35,152 nucleotides of DNA from Brasilonema sp. CT11 (GCF_017982655.1 NZ_JABXYX010000081.1:1-35152), one strand, 5' to 3'; positions 1 through 8,782 are shown, counted from the stretch's first letter. A program made the numbers and translations. The notes: generated from the sequence alone by a model not told the origin.

Positions 1-1
1 C

Positions 2-646
2 CTGTCCCAAGCTCGTCACAGCGATGCTGAACCTCTCCTCATCAAAGCCTTGGAACTAAGGCGACGCTTGCTGGGAGAGGAGCATCCCGATGTCGCCGCC
101 AGTTACAATAATTTGGCAATGCTTTACTATTCCCAAGGACGGTACACTGATGCTGAACCTCTCTACATCAAAGCCTTGGAACTAAGGCGACGCTTGCTGG
201 GAGAGGAGCATCCCGATGTCGCCGGCAGTTACAATAATTTGGCAGCACTCTACCGTTCCCAAGGACGGTACACTGATGCTGAACCTCTCTACATCAAAGC
301 CTTGGAACTAAGGCGACGCCTGCTGGGAGAGGAGCATCCCGATGTCGCCGCCAGTTACAATAATTTGGCAGCACTCTACCGTTCCCAAGGACGGTACACT
401 GATGCTGAACCACTTCTTCTCAATGCTTTGGAACTATACCGACGCCTGCTAGGAGATTCGCATCCCCATGTCGCCGGCAGTTACAATAACTTGGCAGCAC
501 TCTACAAATCCCAAGGACGGTACACTGAAGCTGAACCTCTCCTTATCAATGCTTTGGAAATTGCTGAACGCAGCTTAGGGGAAAATCATCCCAACACAAT
601 CGCTACCCGTAAAAATTTGCAATTCTTACGCGATAATTATACTTAA
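2..646 (+). CDS. Tetratricopeptide (kinesin-light-chain-type) repeat protein, 5' end outside window
   Basis: The reading frame is open from the first bases of the window, so this is the C-terminal part of a longer gene; the first in-window start-like codon (TTG at 50) lies inside a repeat and is not the real start. The protein is an array of 42-residue TPR units (consensus LGEEHPDVAxSYNNLAxLYxSQGRYTDAEPLxxxALELxRRL). Such units form paired helices that make protein-protein contacts. The first three in-window units are nearly identical, the fourth is more diverged (GDSHPHV) and the array ends in a capping unit (GENHPNTIATRKNLQFL). In cyanobacteria these arrays often follow NB-ARC, CHAT or protease domains, but the N-terminal domain is not visible here. 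No specific partner can be inferred. Confidence 0.9.
   Translation: MSQARHSDAEPLLIKALELRRRLLGEEHPDVAASYNNLAMLYYSQGRYTDAEPLYIKALELRRRLLGEEHPDVAGSYNNLAALYRSQGRYTDAEPLYIKALELRRRLLGEEHPDVAASYNNLAALYRSQGRYTDAEPLLLNALELYRRLLGDSHPHVAGSYNNLAALYKSQGRYTEAEPLLINALEIAERSLGENHPNTIATRKNLQFLRDNYT
50..553 (+). repeat. Tandem 126-bp minisatellite encoding TPR units
   Basis: Four consecutive 126-bp units begin at 50, 176, 302 and 428, each at a TTG codon of the ALEL segment; a partial fifth begins at 554. The first three differ at only a few bases. The unit is a multiple of three, so gain or loss of units keeps the frame. The fourth unit is diverged, which suggests recent expansion from the 5' side. Confidence 0.9.
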
Positions 647-943
647 CGCCATAAACAGTGCTCTAGGTGCAGCACGTCAACGGTGTACGTTATCCTGACA
701 CTTATACTAAAAAATAACTTACTGGATGTTGTTGATTTCCCGGCGTTGTTTCCAATCTGTGCTGGTTCCTTGGGAAATATCGAGATCTGGCGGTTCGGGA
801 GTAGTTACAAATTAAAGCTTAATATTTCTTAGTATTTTTTATCACGAAAACTCTCAATAAAAATACTAAGAAACTTTAAAAGTTTTTTGCAATTTAGGAA
901 TTCAGTGAGACAATCAAACCTATTCTTTTCAATTTCAAAAGAC
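647..943. other. Intergenic region, no gene seen
   Basis: About 300 bp between the TPR gene and the DUF485 gene. It is AT-rich near 815-885, with no convincing ORF and no clear terminator hairpin. It probably holds the promoter of the DUF485-symporter pair, but I cannot point to a specific box. Confidence 0.5.
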
Positions 944-1219
944 ATGGACGATCGCACAAGGGCTATTCAAGCCCTCACTGCTCAACGCTGGCGCGTATCG
1001 CTGCTCCTAAGTGGAGCCATGATGTTAATCTACTTTGGCTTCATTTTGCTGATTGCTTTCAATAAGCCGTTATTGGGTTCACAAATCATTCCAGGACTCA
1101 GCCTTGGTATTTTACTGGGAGCACTGGTGATTGTCTCAGCATGGATATTAATTTTTATTTACGTGCGCTGGGCAAACAATAATTATGATGACAAAATTGC
1201 AAGACTAACACGTAAATGA
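944..1219 (+). CDS. DUF485 family inner-membrane protein
   Basis: 91 residues from the ATG at 944. A longer frame starting at TTG 887 exists but adds 19 residues unlike the family. The protein has a short cytoplasmic start (MDDRTRAIQALTAQRW) and two hydrophobic segments at about residues 18-40 and 52-76, followed by a basic tail. This is the DUF485 (YjcH-like) layout and length. In many bacteria DUF485 genes sit directly before actP-type symporters, as in the E. coli acs-yjcH-actP operon, and here the symporter starts 79 bp downstream on the same strand. An accessory role for the symporter is inferred from that pairing; its biochemical role is unknown. Confidence 0.85.
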   Translation: MDDRTRAIQALTAQRWRVSLLLSGAMMLIYFGFILLIAFNKPLLGSQIIPGLSLGILLGALVIVSAWILIFIYVRWANNNYDDKIARLTRK

Positions 1220-1298
1220 GGGGTAGTCGTTAGTCGAACAATCAATAACTCACAATTGTTCAATTCTTCAATCCAAAATTAGAAATCCAATATCAATT

Positions 1299-2870
1299 AT
1301 GAATAGTTTGTGGTGTGATCTGCCACTGGCTGAAGTGGATATTAATAACTATGGTCACTTCAACCCACTGGCAATATTTTTTTTCTTAGTGTTTGTCGTT
1401 AGTTCTCTTGGTATTACTTATTGGGCTGCAAGACATACTCATAGCACATCTCACTTCTATACTGCTGGCGGTAATATCAGCGGTTTCCAAAATGGGCTAG
1501 CTTTGGCAGGAGACTTCATGAGCGCCGCTAGCTTTTTGGGCATTACTGGACTAGTCGCACTCAATGGCTTTGACGGTCTTATTTATTCTATCGGCTTTTT
1601 GGTGGGTTGGCCGATCGTTATGTTCTTAATTGCAGAACCTCTGCGTAATCTAGGCAAGTACACCTTTGCTGATGTGGTGGCTTATCGTTTGCGACAAGCA
1701 CCAGTGCGAATAGCTGCTGCGATTGGTTCATTAGCAGTGATCAGCTTCTACTTAATTGCCCAAATGGTAGGTGCTGGCGAACTTGTGAAGCTGCTGTTTG
1801 GGCTTGACTATAAATTAGCTGTTGTCATTGTTGGTTGCGTGATGATGGCTTATGTGATTTTCGGTGGGATGATAGCTACGACTTGGGTACAAATTATCAA
1901 GGCAATTCTGTTGCTGGGTGGGACTGTCTTGTTGGCAATTTTAGTACTAGCAAAATTTGGCTTTAACCCAATGGCACTTTTTAGCAGTGCAGCTGCTAAA
2001 TATGCAGGTGTGTTGGCTCCTGGCAAACAAGTTTCTGATCCCTTCGATGCGATCTCTTTGGGAATGTCGTTGATGTTCGGGACAGCAGGATTACCCCACA
2101 TCCTGATGCGGTTCTACACAGTGCCTGATGCAAAGTCAGCGCGAAGTTCCGTAACATATGCCACAGCTTTCATTGGCGTTTTTTACCTTCTCACCTTCAT
2201 TCTTGGCTTTGGGGCAATGGTGCTAGTCGGGCAAGATGCTATCAAAAAAATTGGAACTGGTGGTAACATGGCAGCACCAATGTTAGCAGAATTCTTAGGT
2301 GGTGATGCCTTTTTAGGCTTTATTGCTGCTGTTTCCTTCGCGACGATTTTGGCGGTTGTTGCAGGGTTAACTCTTTCGGGTGCAGCAGCATTGTCTCACG
2401 ATTTGTGGGTGAATGTGGTGCGAAGCGGCCATGCTAACGAGACGGAACAGCTAAAGGTGGCTCGCTTTGCAACTATGATGCTGGGAGCATTGGCGATACT
2501 GTTAGGTATCTTGTTTGAAGGGCAAAACGTTGCTTATATGGTGGGTTTAGCATTTGCGATCGCCGCCAGTGCAAACTTCCCCGCCTTGCTTTTATCAATG
2601 CTTTGGCGACGCTTCACCACCAATGGTGCAGTAGCGAGTATGTTGGTGGGTACTATCTCCTCTTTGGTGCTGATTTATTTGTCACCCACAATTCAGGTGA
2701 CTATCCTCAAGCACGCTTCTGCTCCCTTCCCATTGAAAAATCCAGGGTTAATCACTATTCCTCTGGCGTTTTTGGTGGGTATTGTCGTTTCACTCTTAGC
2801 TAGCGAACAACAAGCGCAGGAAAAATTTGCAGAAGTTGAAAACCGCATTCATATTGGTTTCGACGGTTAA
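1299..2870 (+). CDS. actP: Solute:sodium symporter, cation/acetate (ActP-like)
   Basis: 523 residues, with about 13 predicted membrane segments, typical of the SSS family (TC 2.A.21). Visible family features are the FYTAGG segment after the first helix, [11 protein letters not shown] in the second, and FADVVAYR in the cytoplasmic loop that follows. There is a further segment [22 protein letters not shown], characteristic of the ActP/DhlC branch. The likely role is sodium- or proton-coupled uptake of acetate or another short monocarboxylate across the plasma membrane. The preceding DUF485 gene supports the acetate branch rather than proline or glucose transport. The substrate is inferred from family and context. 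The ATG at 1299 has no strong Shine-Dalgarno but gives a normal N-terminus. Confidence 0.88.
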   Translation: MNSLWCDLPLAEVDINNYGHFNPLAIFFFLVFVVSSLGITYWAARHTHSTSHFYTAGGNISGFQNGLALAGDFMSAASFLGITGLVALNGFDGLIYSIGFLVGWPIVMFLIAEPLRNLGKYTFADVVAYRLRQAPVRIAAAIGSLAVISFYLIAQMVGAGELVKLLFGLDYKLAVVIVGCVMMAYVIFGGMIATTWVQIIKAILLLGGTVLLAILVLAKFGFNPMALFSSAAAKYAGVLAPGKQVSDPFDAISLGMSLMFGTAGLPHILMRFYTVPDAKSARSSVTYATAFIGVFYLLTFILGFGAMVLVGQDAIKKIGTGGNMAAPMLAEFLGGDAFLGFIAAVSFATILAVVAGLTLSGAAALSHDLWVNVVRSGHANETEQLKVARFATMMLGALAILLGILFEGQNVAYMVGLAFAIAASANFPALLLSMLWRRFTTNGAVASMLVGTISSLVLIYLSPTIQVTILKHASAPFPLKNPGLITIPLAFLVGIVVSLLASEQQAQEKFAEVENRIHIGFDG

Positions 2871-2889
2871 GTTTATGTCCTTCCTTCAG

Positions 2890-2913
2890 GTGGGGGAATT
2901 TCGTTCCCCCCAC
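2890..2913 (+). terminator. Hairpin downstream of the symporter
   Basis: GTGGGGGAA pairs with TTCCCCCCAC (one extra C) around a short TTTCG loop, 20 bp after the symporter stop. There is no U-tract directly after it, so it may act as a 3' RNA-end hairpin rather than a classical intrinsic terminator. Confidence 0.4.
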
Positions 2914-3044
2914 TATTTCGGGGGAATTTCTCACTGTGCCAAAAACAAAGTATCAAATGGGTAAGAGCTGGTACCACGGGAATTGGGTGCTAGTTGGAAA
3001 CAAAACATAAATAACACCCAAAAATAGGAACCAGATCACGTGAG

Positions 3045-3222
3045 CAGGACTTACGCAGCGATGATTGGTCATTGCGAGTGGAACGCAGTGTAACGTAGAC
3101 GCGTTTGCGCAGCGCCCCCTTAGGGGCTAGCGGCTTCCCGCAGGGTAGCAATCCTGGTCTTGACGAGATTGCTTCGCTTCGCTCGCTGCGGACGAAAATA
3201 CGTTACCTTTGCGTAAGTCCTG
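3045..3222. mobile_element. MITE, 178 bp, with 13-bp inverted ends and 5-bp target duplication
   Basis: The ends CAGGACTTACGCA (3045-3057) and TGCGTAAGTCCTG (3210-3222) are perfect inverted repeats, flanked on both sides by GTGAG (3040-3044 and 3223-3227), a direct target-site duplication. The interior has no ORF and is made of hairpin-rich repeat DNA, including an ATTGCGAG...GCAATCC segment of the same type as that inside the NACHT gene at 33.4 kb. It is a non-autonomous element that must be moved by a transposase encoded elsewhere. The transposase family cannot be fixed from these ends alone. Confidence 0.88.
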
Positions 3223-3353
3223 GTGAGGTTAAAATCTTGCAAAACAAAAAAAAGCTGTACTAAGTACTGGAGGAGCTAAGAGTTATTGGATTTGGTTGGA
3301 GGTGTATTGGAGGTAGGATTAGATCAGAGTTAGTTATTGCTGGACTGAAACTG

Positions 3354-3548
3354 TCATCGTGCCAGGGTGAGTTGAGATGAGACTGGACGCTTTTGAATAC
3401 GTCTGTGAGTTAAGGAGTCTGTCTGATAGCTATGTAAAGGTGGCACTTCTTGCCAGCAGGACTGACAAAACCAGTATACTCCTGTGTGACGCACATGACG
3501 CAGTAAGTGACTGCCGCAACATGGACAACTATTTGTTGTCGTTTTCAT
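3354..3548 (-). CDS. Small zinc-ribbon protein
   Basis: 64 residues from the ATG at 3548, chosen because AGGAAG lies 6 bases upstream (3555-3560); the longer frame from 3644 lacks such support. The start is MKTTTNSCPCCGSHL, and C8-x2-C11 with C28-x2-C31 form a treble-clef or zinc-ribbon-like metal site around residues 8-31. The C-terminal half is polar and basic with no domain that I recognise. An overlapping plus-strand frame exists but has no ribosome-binding site or family signature. The gene lies downstream of the glycosyltransferase on the same strand, but 143 bp and a hairpin separate them, so it is probably expressed on its own. Function unknown; nucleic-acid binding or a structural zinc site are possibilities. 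Confidence 0.6.
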   Translation of the reverse strand: MKTTTNSCPCCGSHLLRHVRHTGVYWFCQSCWQEVPPLHSYQTDSLTHRRIQKRPVSSQLTLAR

Positions 3549-3623
3549 ATTTATCTTCCTTGGCTCGAAAGCTGATGATCGCAAAGCCTGCCGTACCCTC
3601 GACTCTGCACAGAGTGTAGATAC

Positions 3624-3641
3624 CCCCAGCTTTTGCTGGGG
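3624..3641 (-). terminator. Hairpin between glycosyltransferase and zinc-ribbon gene
   Basis: CCCCAGC-TTTT-GCTGGGG forms a perfect 7-bp stem with a 4-base loop, about 50 bp past the glycosyltransferase stop on the minus strand. No U-run follows on that strand, so termination efficiency is uncertain. Confidence 0.45.
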
Positions 3642-3691
3642 CAAGCCAAACGGAGTCTGGCTTAAAGCGTATACAGGCGATGATCGCAGTT

Positions 3692-4780
3692 TTACTTTAC
3701 AAAAGCTATCGATTCCAACGAGTTTTTCAAAGCATGAAGCAGTCCACCCTTGGCAGTACGTCCTTTGAGGATTTCTTCATACACGGCTTCATACGCATCC
3801 ACCATTTGCTTAACCGTGAATCTGTTTTCCACATATTCTCGGCAGGTTTGGCGATTTAATTCCAATGCAGCTGGAATCATTTGTGCCATCTGTTCATAGC
3901 TATCGCAAACAAAACCTGTTTTTCCGTGAGCAATGACTTCTGGTACCGAACCCATGTTAATTCCGATGACTGGTGTCCCAGTTGCCATTGATTCAATCAT
4001 GACTAAACCAAAGGGTTCTTGCCAAGTGATGGGGAACAGAGTTATCGATGCGTTACCCAACAATTCAACTTTGGCAGCATGATCTACTTCACCTAAAAAT
4101 TGTATTTGCTCACCATCTATGAATGGGGCAATTTCTTTTTCAAAAAACTCTGTGTCTACAATATCTACTTTCCCTGCCATTTTCAAGCGCCAACCCGCTT
4201 GTTTTGCTATGGCGATCGCATGTTGAGGCCCTTTTTCTGGCGAAAATCTACCCAAGAACGTCAGATATGGTGGCTCTTTCGGTTGCGCTACAAATGGGTA
4301 ATCTTCGATCTTGATACCATTGTAGACCGTACTGACGTAGTTCAAGTCTGGTTGACGCTGGGCATCACTAATACTGATGTATCGTTGCGTTCGATGAAGC
4401 GTATATACTCTGCTACTTTCATCCGTAAATGCGCCATGCAAGGTATGTACTGTGGGTGTTGACACCATACTTGTTAATTGCAACGCCCATATGCCTATAT
4501 GGGAATGAATGATGTCGAATTCCTCCGCTTGTTGGTAAACATTGCTAGCATGTAGCATTTCGTACATTATACCCTCTTTAACATTTGGGTCTAAGCGCAA
4601 TGCACGAGGATGAGTTGCTTCGAGTCTAGCTAATGTTTGCGAGTCGCCTGAAGCGAACAAAGTGACGTCGTGACCGCGACGCACCAGTTCATCAGTCAAA
4701 AGACTCACCACGAGTTCAATTCCTCCATAAGTCGCGGGCGGAACTCGTTCCCACAAGGGAGCTACTTGAGCGATTTTCAT
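3692..4780 (-). CDS. Glycosyltransferase family 4
   Basis: 362 residues with a GT-B fold. The N-terminal acceptor domain carries the glycine-rich YGGIE motif (residues 18-22) and an IIHSHIGIW segment. The donor-binding domain has LGRFSPEKGPQHAI and the retaining-GT motif EPFGLVMIESMATGTPVIG, whose two spaced glutamates contact the nucleotide-sugar. The length fits the family, which transfers sugar from a nucleotide-activated donor with retention of configuration in polysaccharide, glycolipid or small-glycoside synthesis. There are no other sugar genes nearby, so donor and acceptor cannot be inferred. The start is the ATG at 4780, giving the usual MKIAQVAPLWERVPP opening. Cytosolic or membrane-peripheral. 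Confidence 0.92.
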   Translation of the reverse strand: MKIAQVAPLWERVPPATYGGIELVVSLLTDELVRRGHDVTLFASGDSQTLARLEATHPRALRLDPNVKEGIMYEMLHASNVYQQAEEFDIIHSHIGIWALQLTSMVSTPTVHTLHGAFTDESSRVYTLHRTQRYISISDAQRQPDLNYVSTVYNGIKIEDYPFVAQPKEPPYLTFLGRFSPEKGPQHAIAIAKQAGWRLKMAGKVDIVDTEFFEKEIAPFIDGEQIQFLGEVDHAAKVELLGNASITLFPITWQEPFGLVMIESMATGTPVIGINMGSVPEVIAHGKTGFVCDSYEQMAQMIPAALELNRQTCREYVENRFTVKQMVDAYEAVYEEILKGRTAKGGLLHALKNSLESIAFVK

Positions 4781-5382
4781 ACGTTTTCTTGGTTCAGCTG
4801 GTTAAAGTGGACGTTGAACAAGGGTAATAGATACTCTTACCCATTAGGTAATTATACCTCCTTTTGCTGAATATACCTTTTTTTGCTGAAGTTGGAATTT
4901 ACCAAACTTCCGATGAACAAGGTATTTCCATCTCGTTTTGCACCCTTCTAAGCGCCACCTCCAATATGTTAAGCTGCTCAGTCACAATGCAGCTATTTTT
5001 TACTTTTACCCCACCTTTTTACCTGTCACATCTATCTTGAGGACTATATAAAAATTTTAAATCACCATACTGATTACGTGAAATTATCAGAAAATAAATG
5101 TTTTATTAGTATATGACGAATAATAAGTATTTAAGTAGGAAAAAGCAGAATTGAATGTCTGATCAATTCACACTTACTTCACTTTTGTATTCTTATTGAA
5201 AAGTGCGTCCATAATATTGAGATGCATCATGTATTGTTATGAATTGGCACTGATTTATAGGAATATTTTGAGGCTGATTGTTTGAGTCGTTGTGGGATTA
5301 TTTTTGTTAGCGATGCTATTCGGTTATAGACACAGTGTCTTGAAACCAAATAGCAATCAAAAATAGTATTTAAGTAATGATT
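4781..5382. other. Intergenic region, about 600 bp, no gene seen
   Basis: Holds the upstream region of the glycosyltransferase (minus strand) and the 3' flank of the FAD monooxygenase. Between about 4850 and 4890 a short imperfect direct repeat (TATACCT followed by TTTTGCTGAA) occurs twice in tandem. The rest is AT-rich; no ORF, RNA gene or strong hairpin is recognised. Confidence 0.5.
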
Positions 5383-6879
5383 CTACTGCAATGTCTCCAA
5401 TAGTTTGTTAAAATTGCGGCGATAGAGTTTTTGACTATAATCTTGCCACTCTTTATCTGACCAGTATAATCGTTCTAACGTTGCTTTTTGGATATCAACC
5501 ATGAAGGGACGACGAAGATGCTCATATTTATCAAAAGCTTCACTTATAGCTTGTGTATTATCCCAATCATGCTTATCTTTAATATTAGCTATCAGTGTTG
5601 CAATAGCTAGTGCATCTTCAAATCCTTGATTAGCTCCTTGAGCCATAAACGGAGGCATCCCATGAGCTGCATCACCTACTAAAACGACTCGCTGTGCCTT
5701 CCAAGCTGGTTGCATTTCCAAAGGATGAGTGTCAAGATTTAAGTTCGCCGTACTCGGAAATTGTAGACGATCACTAATCATAGCACGGTGAATGTAATAT
5801 GGACGCTGCAGCATATTGGCAGGAGGAGAAAGACTCACTAATTGTTTGAGACAAGTAGGAAAGTTAGCTTTTTCTAGTGAAAGCAAAGCTAAATCAATTA
5901 ACGCAGTTCCAGATTTATGTTTCAATGAGTCTAAAGGTAAAGCGAGATGGATAATATACCCAAGTTGACCACCTTTTCTTTGAAACAACATCATCCATAC
6001 CTGTTTCATACAGTCAGAATCTCTGGATATTTCATCATTAAAGATTGTCACAATTCGTGAGTTTTCAAAAAATTTCTCATTGAGTTCTGTGAGTAGTTTA
6101 TTTGAAACCTCAGATATTCCTTGACACCCCACTGCTGCAAAGCCGGAATACTCAGGTCGTGCAAAAGCTTGATACGGAGTATTTTTATAGAGAATCCGAC
6201 GAACTGTAGAATTGATTCCATCTGCTGCAACAACTAGCTTTGCGCGGAACGATTTTGTTTCTGATTGTTGGGAAATAATCTCTAAATTTTCAGGTTGTGC
6301 ATTTTCATGATTCTGTGCATTTTCCCAATGTGCGTAAGGGTTTTGTTCTCCCCCTAAATGAGAGACACAATCTACTCGAACACACTTATACTCTGGCTCA
6401 TAAACAACATTAATACAACGATGATTTGCTTTGACGCTATCTTCAGGGAGTAAATTTCTGAGTATGGTTTGTAAATCATACCAAGCGATTGACACTCGAC
6501 CTTCTCCATATTGCTGAAACCAATGATCGTATGAAAGAGGAGTTGCCCGAATTCGCTCTCCCTTAAAATTTTTTTGTACCCATTCGGGTGAAGTCTTTGG
6601 AGATTTTGGTTTCTGAGTTGTTTGGTTAGCGTTGTCATTAGACGGCGTTGAACTCAAGAAACTCATACCTTTTTTCTTGACTTCTTCGTAAGCTTTTAAA
6701 TCTATATATTTGAGAGCATTTAATCCATTAGGAAGAAGATCTATCACCTGACCAACTTGACGAAAGGCGCGAGTTTGATCGATGACTAAGATATTTTCAA
6801 TACCACGCTGGCGTAAGCCAAGGGCAGTTGCTAACCCAATTGGTCCAGCCCCAACCACTAAAACATCGTAGATATGCAT
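5383..6879 (-). CDS. FAD-dependent aromatic-ring-type monooxygenase
   Basis: 498 residues of the PHBH/UbiH-like flavoprotein monooxygenase fold. Visible motifs are the Rossmann GAGPIG at residues 10-15, the DG motif (VVAADGINSTVRR) near residue 220 that binds FAD and NAD(P)H, and the GD motif (VVLVGDAAHGMPPFMAQG) near residue 400 that contacts the FAD ribityl chain. The substrate-binding middle is divergent and contains a polar, low-complexity stretch around residues 80-95 and 185-205. The reaction is expected to be O2- and NAD(P)H-dependent hydroxylation or epoxidation of an aromatic or polyketide-like substrate, but the neighbours give no pathway. The start is the ATG at 6879; no clear Shine-Dalgarno is visible. 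Apparently monocistronic. Confidence 0.88.
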   Translation of the reverse strand: MHIYDVLVVGAGPIGLATALGLRQRGIENILVIDQTRAFRQVGQVIDLLPNGLNALKYIDLKAYEEVKKKGMSFLSSTPSNDNANQTTQKPKSPKTSPEWVQKNFKGERIRATPLSYDHWFQQYGEGRVSIAWYDLQTILRNLLPEDSVKANHRCINVVYEPEYKCVRVDCVSHLGGEQNPYAHWENAQNHENAQPENLEIISQQSETKSFRAKLVVAADGINSTVRRILYKNTPYQAFARPEYSGFAAVGCQGISEVSNKLLTELNEKFFENSRIVTIFNDEISRDSDCMKQVWMMLFQRKGGQLGYIIHLALPLDSLKHKSGTALIDLALLSLEKANFPTCLKQLVSLSPPANMLQRPYYIHRAMISDRLQFPSTANLNLDTHPLEMQPAWKAQRVVLVGDAAHGMPPFMAQGANQGFEDALAIATLIANIKDKHDWDNTQAISEAFDKYEHLRRPFMVDIQKATLERLYWSDKEWQDYSQKLYRRNFNKLLETLQ

Positions 6880-7066
6880 AACACAATGGGAAAAGACAAG
6901 AGATTTGCTTTTTATTCCATTGTACCGAGGAATTTAATTTTCTCTTTTCATTTTAATCTCTGCCCTTAAGTATACAAAAATAAAGTTATCCCACGCTGCT
7001 GCATGATTTGCAATTGTCAGGTAAGCTGACAACAGCAGCTAAAATCTGTTAATTAATTTAAAAACA

Positions 7067-7852
7067 ATGACGGCAAGCACTCCTACAATTCTCGCCCTAG
7101 ACTTTGATGGTGTTATTTGCGACGGATTAATAGAATATTTTGAAGTCGCTTGGCGTACCTATTGTCAAGTTTGGTCACCAAAGCAAGAAACACCACACAA
7201 TGATTTCGCATCAAAATTCTATCAACTCAGACCTGTGATCGAAACAGGTTGGGAAATGCCTGTTTTAGTCAAAGCCTTGGTAGAGGGAATTCCTGAAGAA
7301 AAAATTCTTCAGGAATGGACAACAATTGCCCAAGAACTTTTGTTAAAAGACAATCTCAAGGCGACAGACATTGGCCATCAACTAGATAAGATACGGGATG
7401 AATGGATTGCTACAGATTTAGATGGTTGGTTGAGTTTGCATAGATTTTATCCAGGGATAATCGAAAAAATTAAAGCAACAGTCGATAGCACAACTAACCT
7501 GTATATCATCACAACAAAAGAAGGGCGTTTCACACAGCAGCTATTGAAAAAAGGAGGAGTCGATTTACCGCGAGACATTATTTTTGGTAAAGAAGTCAAG
7601 CGTCCTAAACACGAAATTCTACGAGAATTAATTCAGAAAAAAAATACTTCACCAGAAAGAGTGTGGTTTGTAGAAGATCGACTGAAAACATTACAACTTG
7701 TTCAACAGCAACCGGGTCTTGAGGAAGTAAAATTATTTCTTGCAGATTGGGGTTACAATACTTCAACAGAAAAAGTAACTGCCCAAAATGATCCGGGAAT
7801 TCACTTATTATCACTCCCTCAGTTTCCGAAAGATTTCTCGCAATGGTTTTAA
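7067..7852 (+). CDS. HAD-superfamily hydrolase
   Basis: 261 residues. HAD motif I is DFDGVICDG with nucleophile D12 and acid/base D14. Motif II is the Thr after the YIIT strand near residue 148, the conserved Lys lies around GKEVKRPKHE near residue 174, and motif IV is VWFVEDRLKTL with acidic E203/D204. The helical cap sits between motifs I and II (about residues 20-135), so this is a C1-capped phosphatase-type enzyme. A phosphomonoester substrate is expected but not identifiable. A small perfect hairpin (7014-7032) lies in the leader, and the ATG at 7067 lacks an obvious Shine-Dalgarno, as is common in cyanobacteria. Confidence 0.85.
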   Translation: MTASTPTILALDFDGVICDGLIEYFEVAWRTYCQVWSPKQETPHNDFASKFYQLRPVIETGWEMPVLVKALVEGIPEEKILQEWTTIAQELLLKDNLKATDIGHQLDKIRDEWIATDLDGWLSLHRFYPGIIEKIKATVDSTTNLYIITTKEGRFTQQLLKKGGVDLPRDIIFGKEVKRPKHEILRELIQKKNTSPERVWFVEDRLKTLQLVQQQPGLEEVKLFLADWGYNTSTEKVTAQNDPGIHLLSLPQFPKDFSQWF

Positions 7853-7904
7853 GAGGATCTTTGGAAAGTCTAATTGAGTATAGAAAATTGTAGTAGATCC
7901 CCCC

Positions 7905-7926
7905 TACCCCCTTTTTAAGGGGGGTA
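7905..7926 (+). terminator. C-run/G-run hairpin repeat after the HAD gene
   Basis: TACCCCC and GGGGGTA pair around a T-rich loop about 50 bp after the HAD stop. This is the common cyanobacterial CCCCC-TTTTTAA-GGGGG interspersed hairpin and can serve as a 3' end for the upstream transcript. No long U-tract follows. Confidence 0.4.
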
Positions 7927-7943
7927 AAAGTCCCTATAACTAC

Positions 7944-8048
7944 TCAAAATTTGAATAGGTGTGCAGTCAACACATCTATACCTCGTCGGCGAAGTTGATC
8001 AGTAATTGCTTGAGGAACATGAATATCCATATATAAACGAATTGTCAC
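7944..8048 (-). pseudogene. Truncated DUF5615 (PIN-like) gene remnant
   Basis: The minus strand reads from a GTG at 8048 (or ATG at 8030) as VTIRLYMDIHVPQAITDQLR followed by RRGIDVLTAH, then leaves the family and stops at 7944. The LYMDxHVPxAIxxQLRRRGxDVLT segment is the N-terminal signature of the DUF5615 PIN-like family, usually about 110-120 residues and often found in toxin-antitoxin-like pairs. Only about 30 family residues remain; the break abuts the hairpin repeat at 7905-7926. Directly upstream (8049-8135), and stopping next to the GTG, is a tail of another ORF reading HTEWEQVQREKVQ and ending in RMRTKGIL. It is probably the remnant of the partner gene, and is itself broken by a stop. 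Non-functional. Confidence 0.65.
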
Positions 8049-8207
8049 TTACAAAATTCCTTTTGTCCTCATTCGCACAACAAATAGAGAAGCAGGAGAC
8101 TGAACTTTTTCCCGTTGTACTTGTTCCCATTCAGTATGTTACCTTACCTCAGAGCTTGCACCTTCACCTCAGTACGCCTTGAACTAAAGTCCAAGGCTCA
8201 TAGCCAA

Positions 8208-8338
8208 AGTCCGTTAAAACGGACTAGTTGAGATGGGGAAAACCCGGGTGAAGCCTGACAGGTTTTACCGAACTCAAATGTATATTCAGTGAGCTTTAGC
8301 TTACTTGAGCTTTCAGCCAAGAAATAAATTTCTTGGCT
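8208..8338. repeat. Pair of interspersed hairpin repeats
   Basis: Two perfect inverted repeats lie in a region without genes. AGTCCGTT-AA-AACGGACT occupies 8208-8225, and AGCCAAGAAA-TAAA-TTTCTTGGCT occupies 8315-8338. The surrounding text (AACTAAAGTCC, AGCTTTAGCTT) resembles the non-coding interspersed repeats common in filamentous cyanobacteria. No ORF. Confidence 0.6.
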
Positions 8339-8365
8339 GACGGAAAAGCTGGTGCAAGATCTCAG

Positions 8366-8602
8366 TTACCTTTCATACTTCTGATACTTCTTCTTATACT
8401 CCTCCAACTTCTTCCGCACGGCTTTAATTGTCTGTTCAGAACCAATTGTGACTAGTTCACCTTGATGATCTGCATTGTGCGAGAACGAGTAAATCACTTT
8501 AATAACATTCGCGCCACTTGTGTAGATTGCAAATTGCTGTACACCATTTACAGAATCCCTTATACCGTTAACGAAAGAGATATTTTTATTGACAGTCTTT
8601 AT
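8366..8602 (-). pseudogene. Decayed C-terminal fragment of an unrecognised protein
   Basis: The minus strand is open from a TAG just above 8602 down to a TAA at 8366-8368. Its last 55 or so residues look protein-like (QQFAIYTSGANVIKVIYSF, then GELVTIGSEQTIKAVRKKLE and a Lys/Tyr-rich end). There is no start codon, no Shine-Dalgarno and the first part looks like non-coding DNA, so I read it as a remnant. I do not recognise the family. A weak overlapping plus-strand frame (8462-8707) looks spurious. Confidence 0.35.
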
Positions 8603-8782
8603 CTACTGACACCGATTTTGTTCTACAATTCGGCTTATACTACATTTTATTATACGTGTATCTACTTTATAGACCAGTATAGTAAAAATTTTCTGGATAT
8701 CATTTGAAATCAAAACATTTCGCCCCTACTGGCTAGTGAGTATCACCACTGAGAAAACATCCTCTAAGATAGTGCTGAGTGC

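Noticed and set aside
3377-3619. 80-residue plus-strand ORF overlapping the zinc-ribbon gene
   Set aside because: No ribosome-binding site and no recognisable family; the minus strand has AGGAAG at proper spacing and four conserved-looking cysteines.
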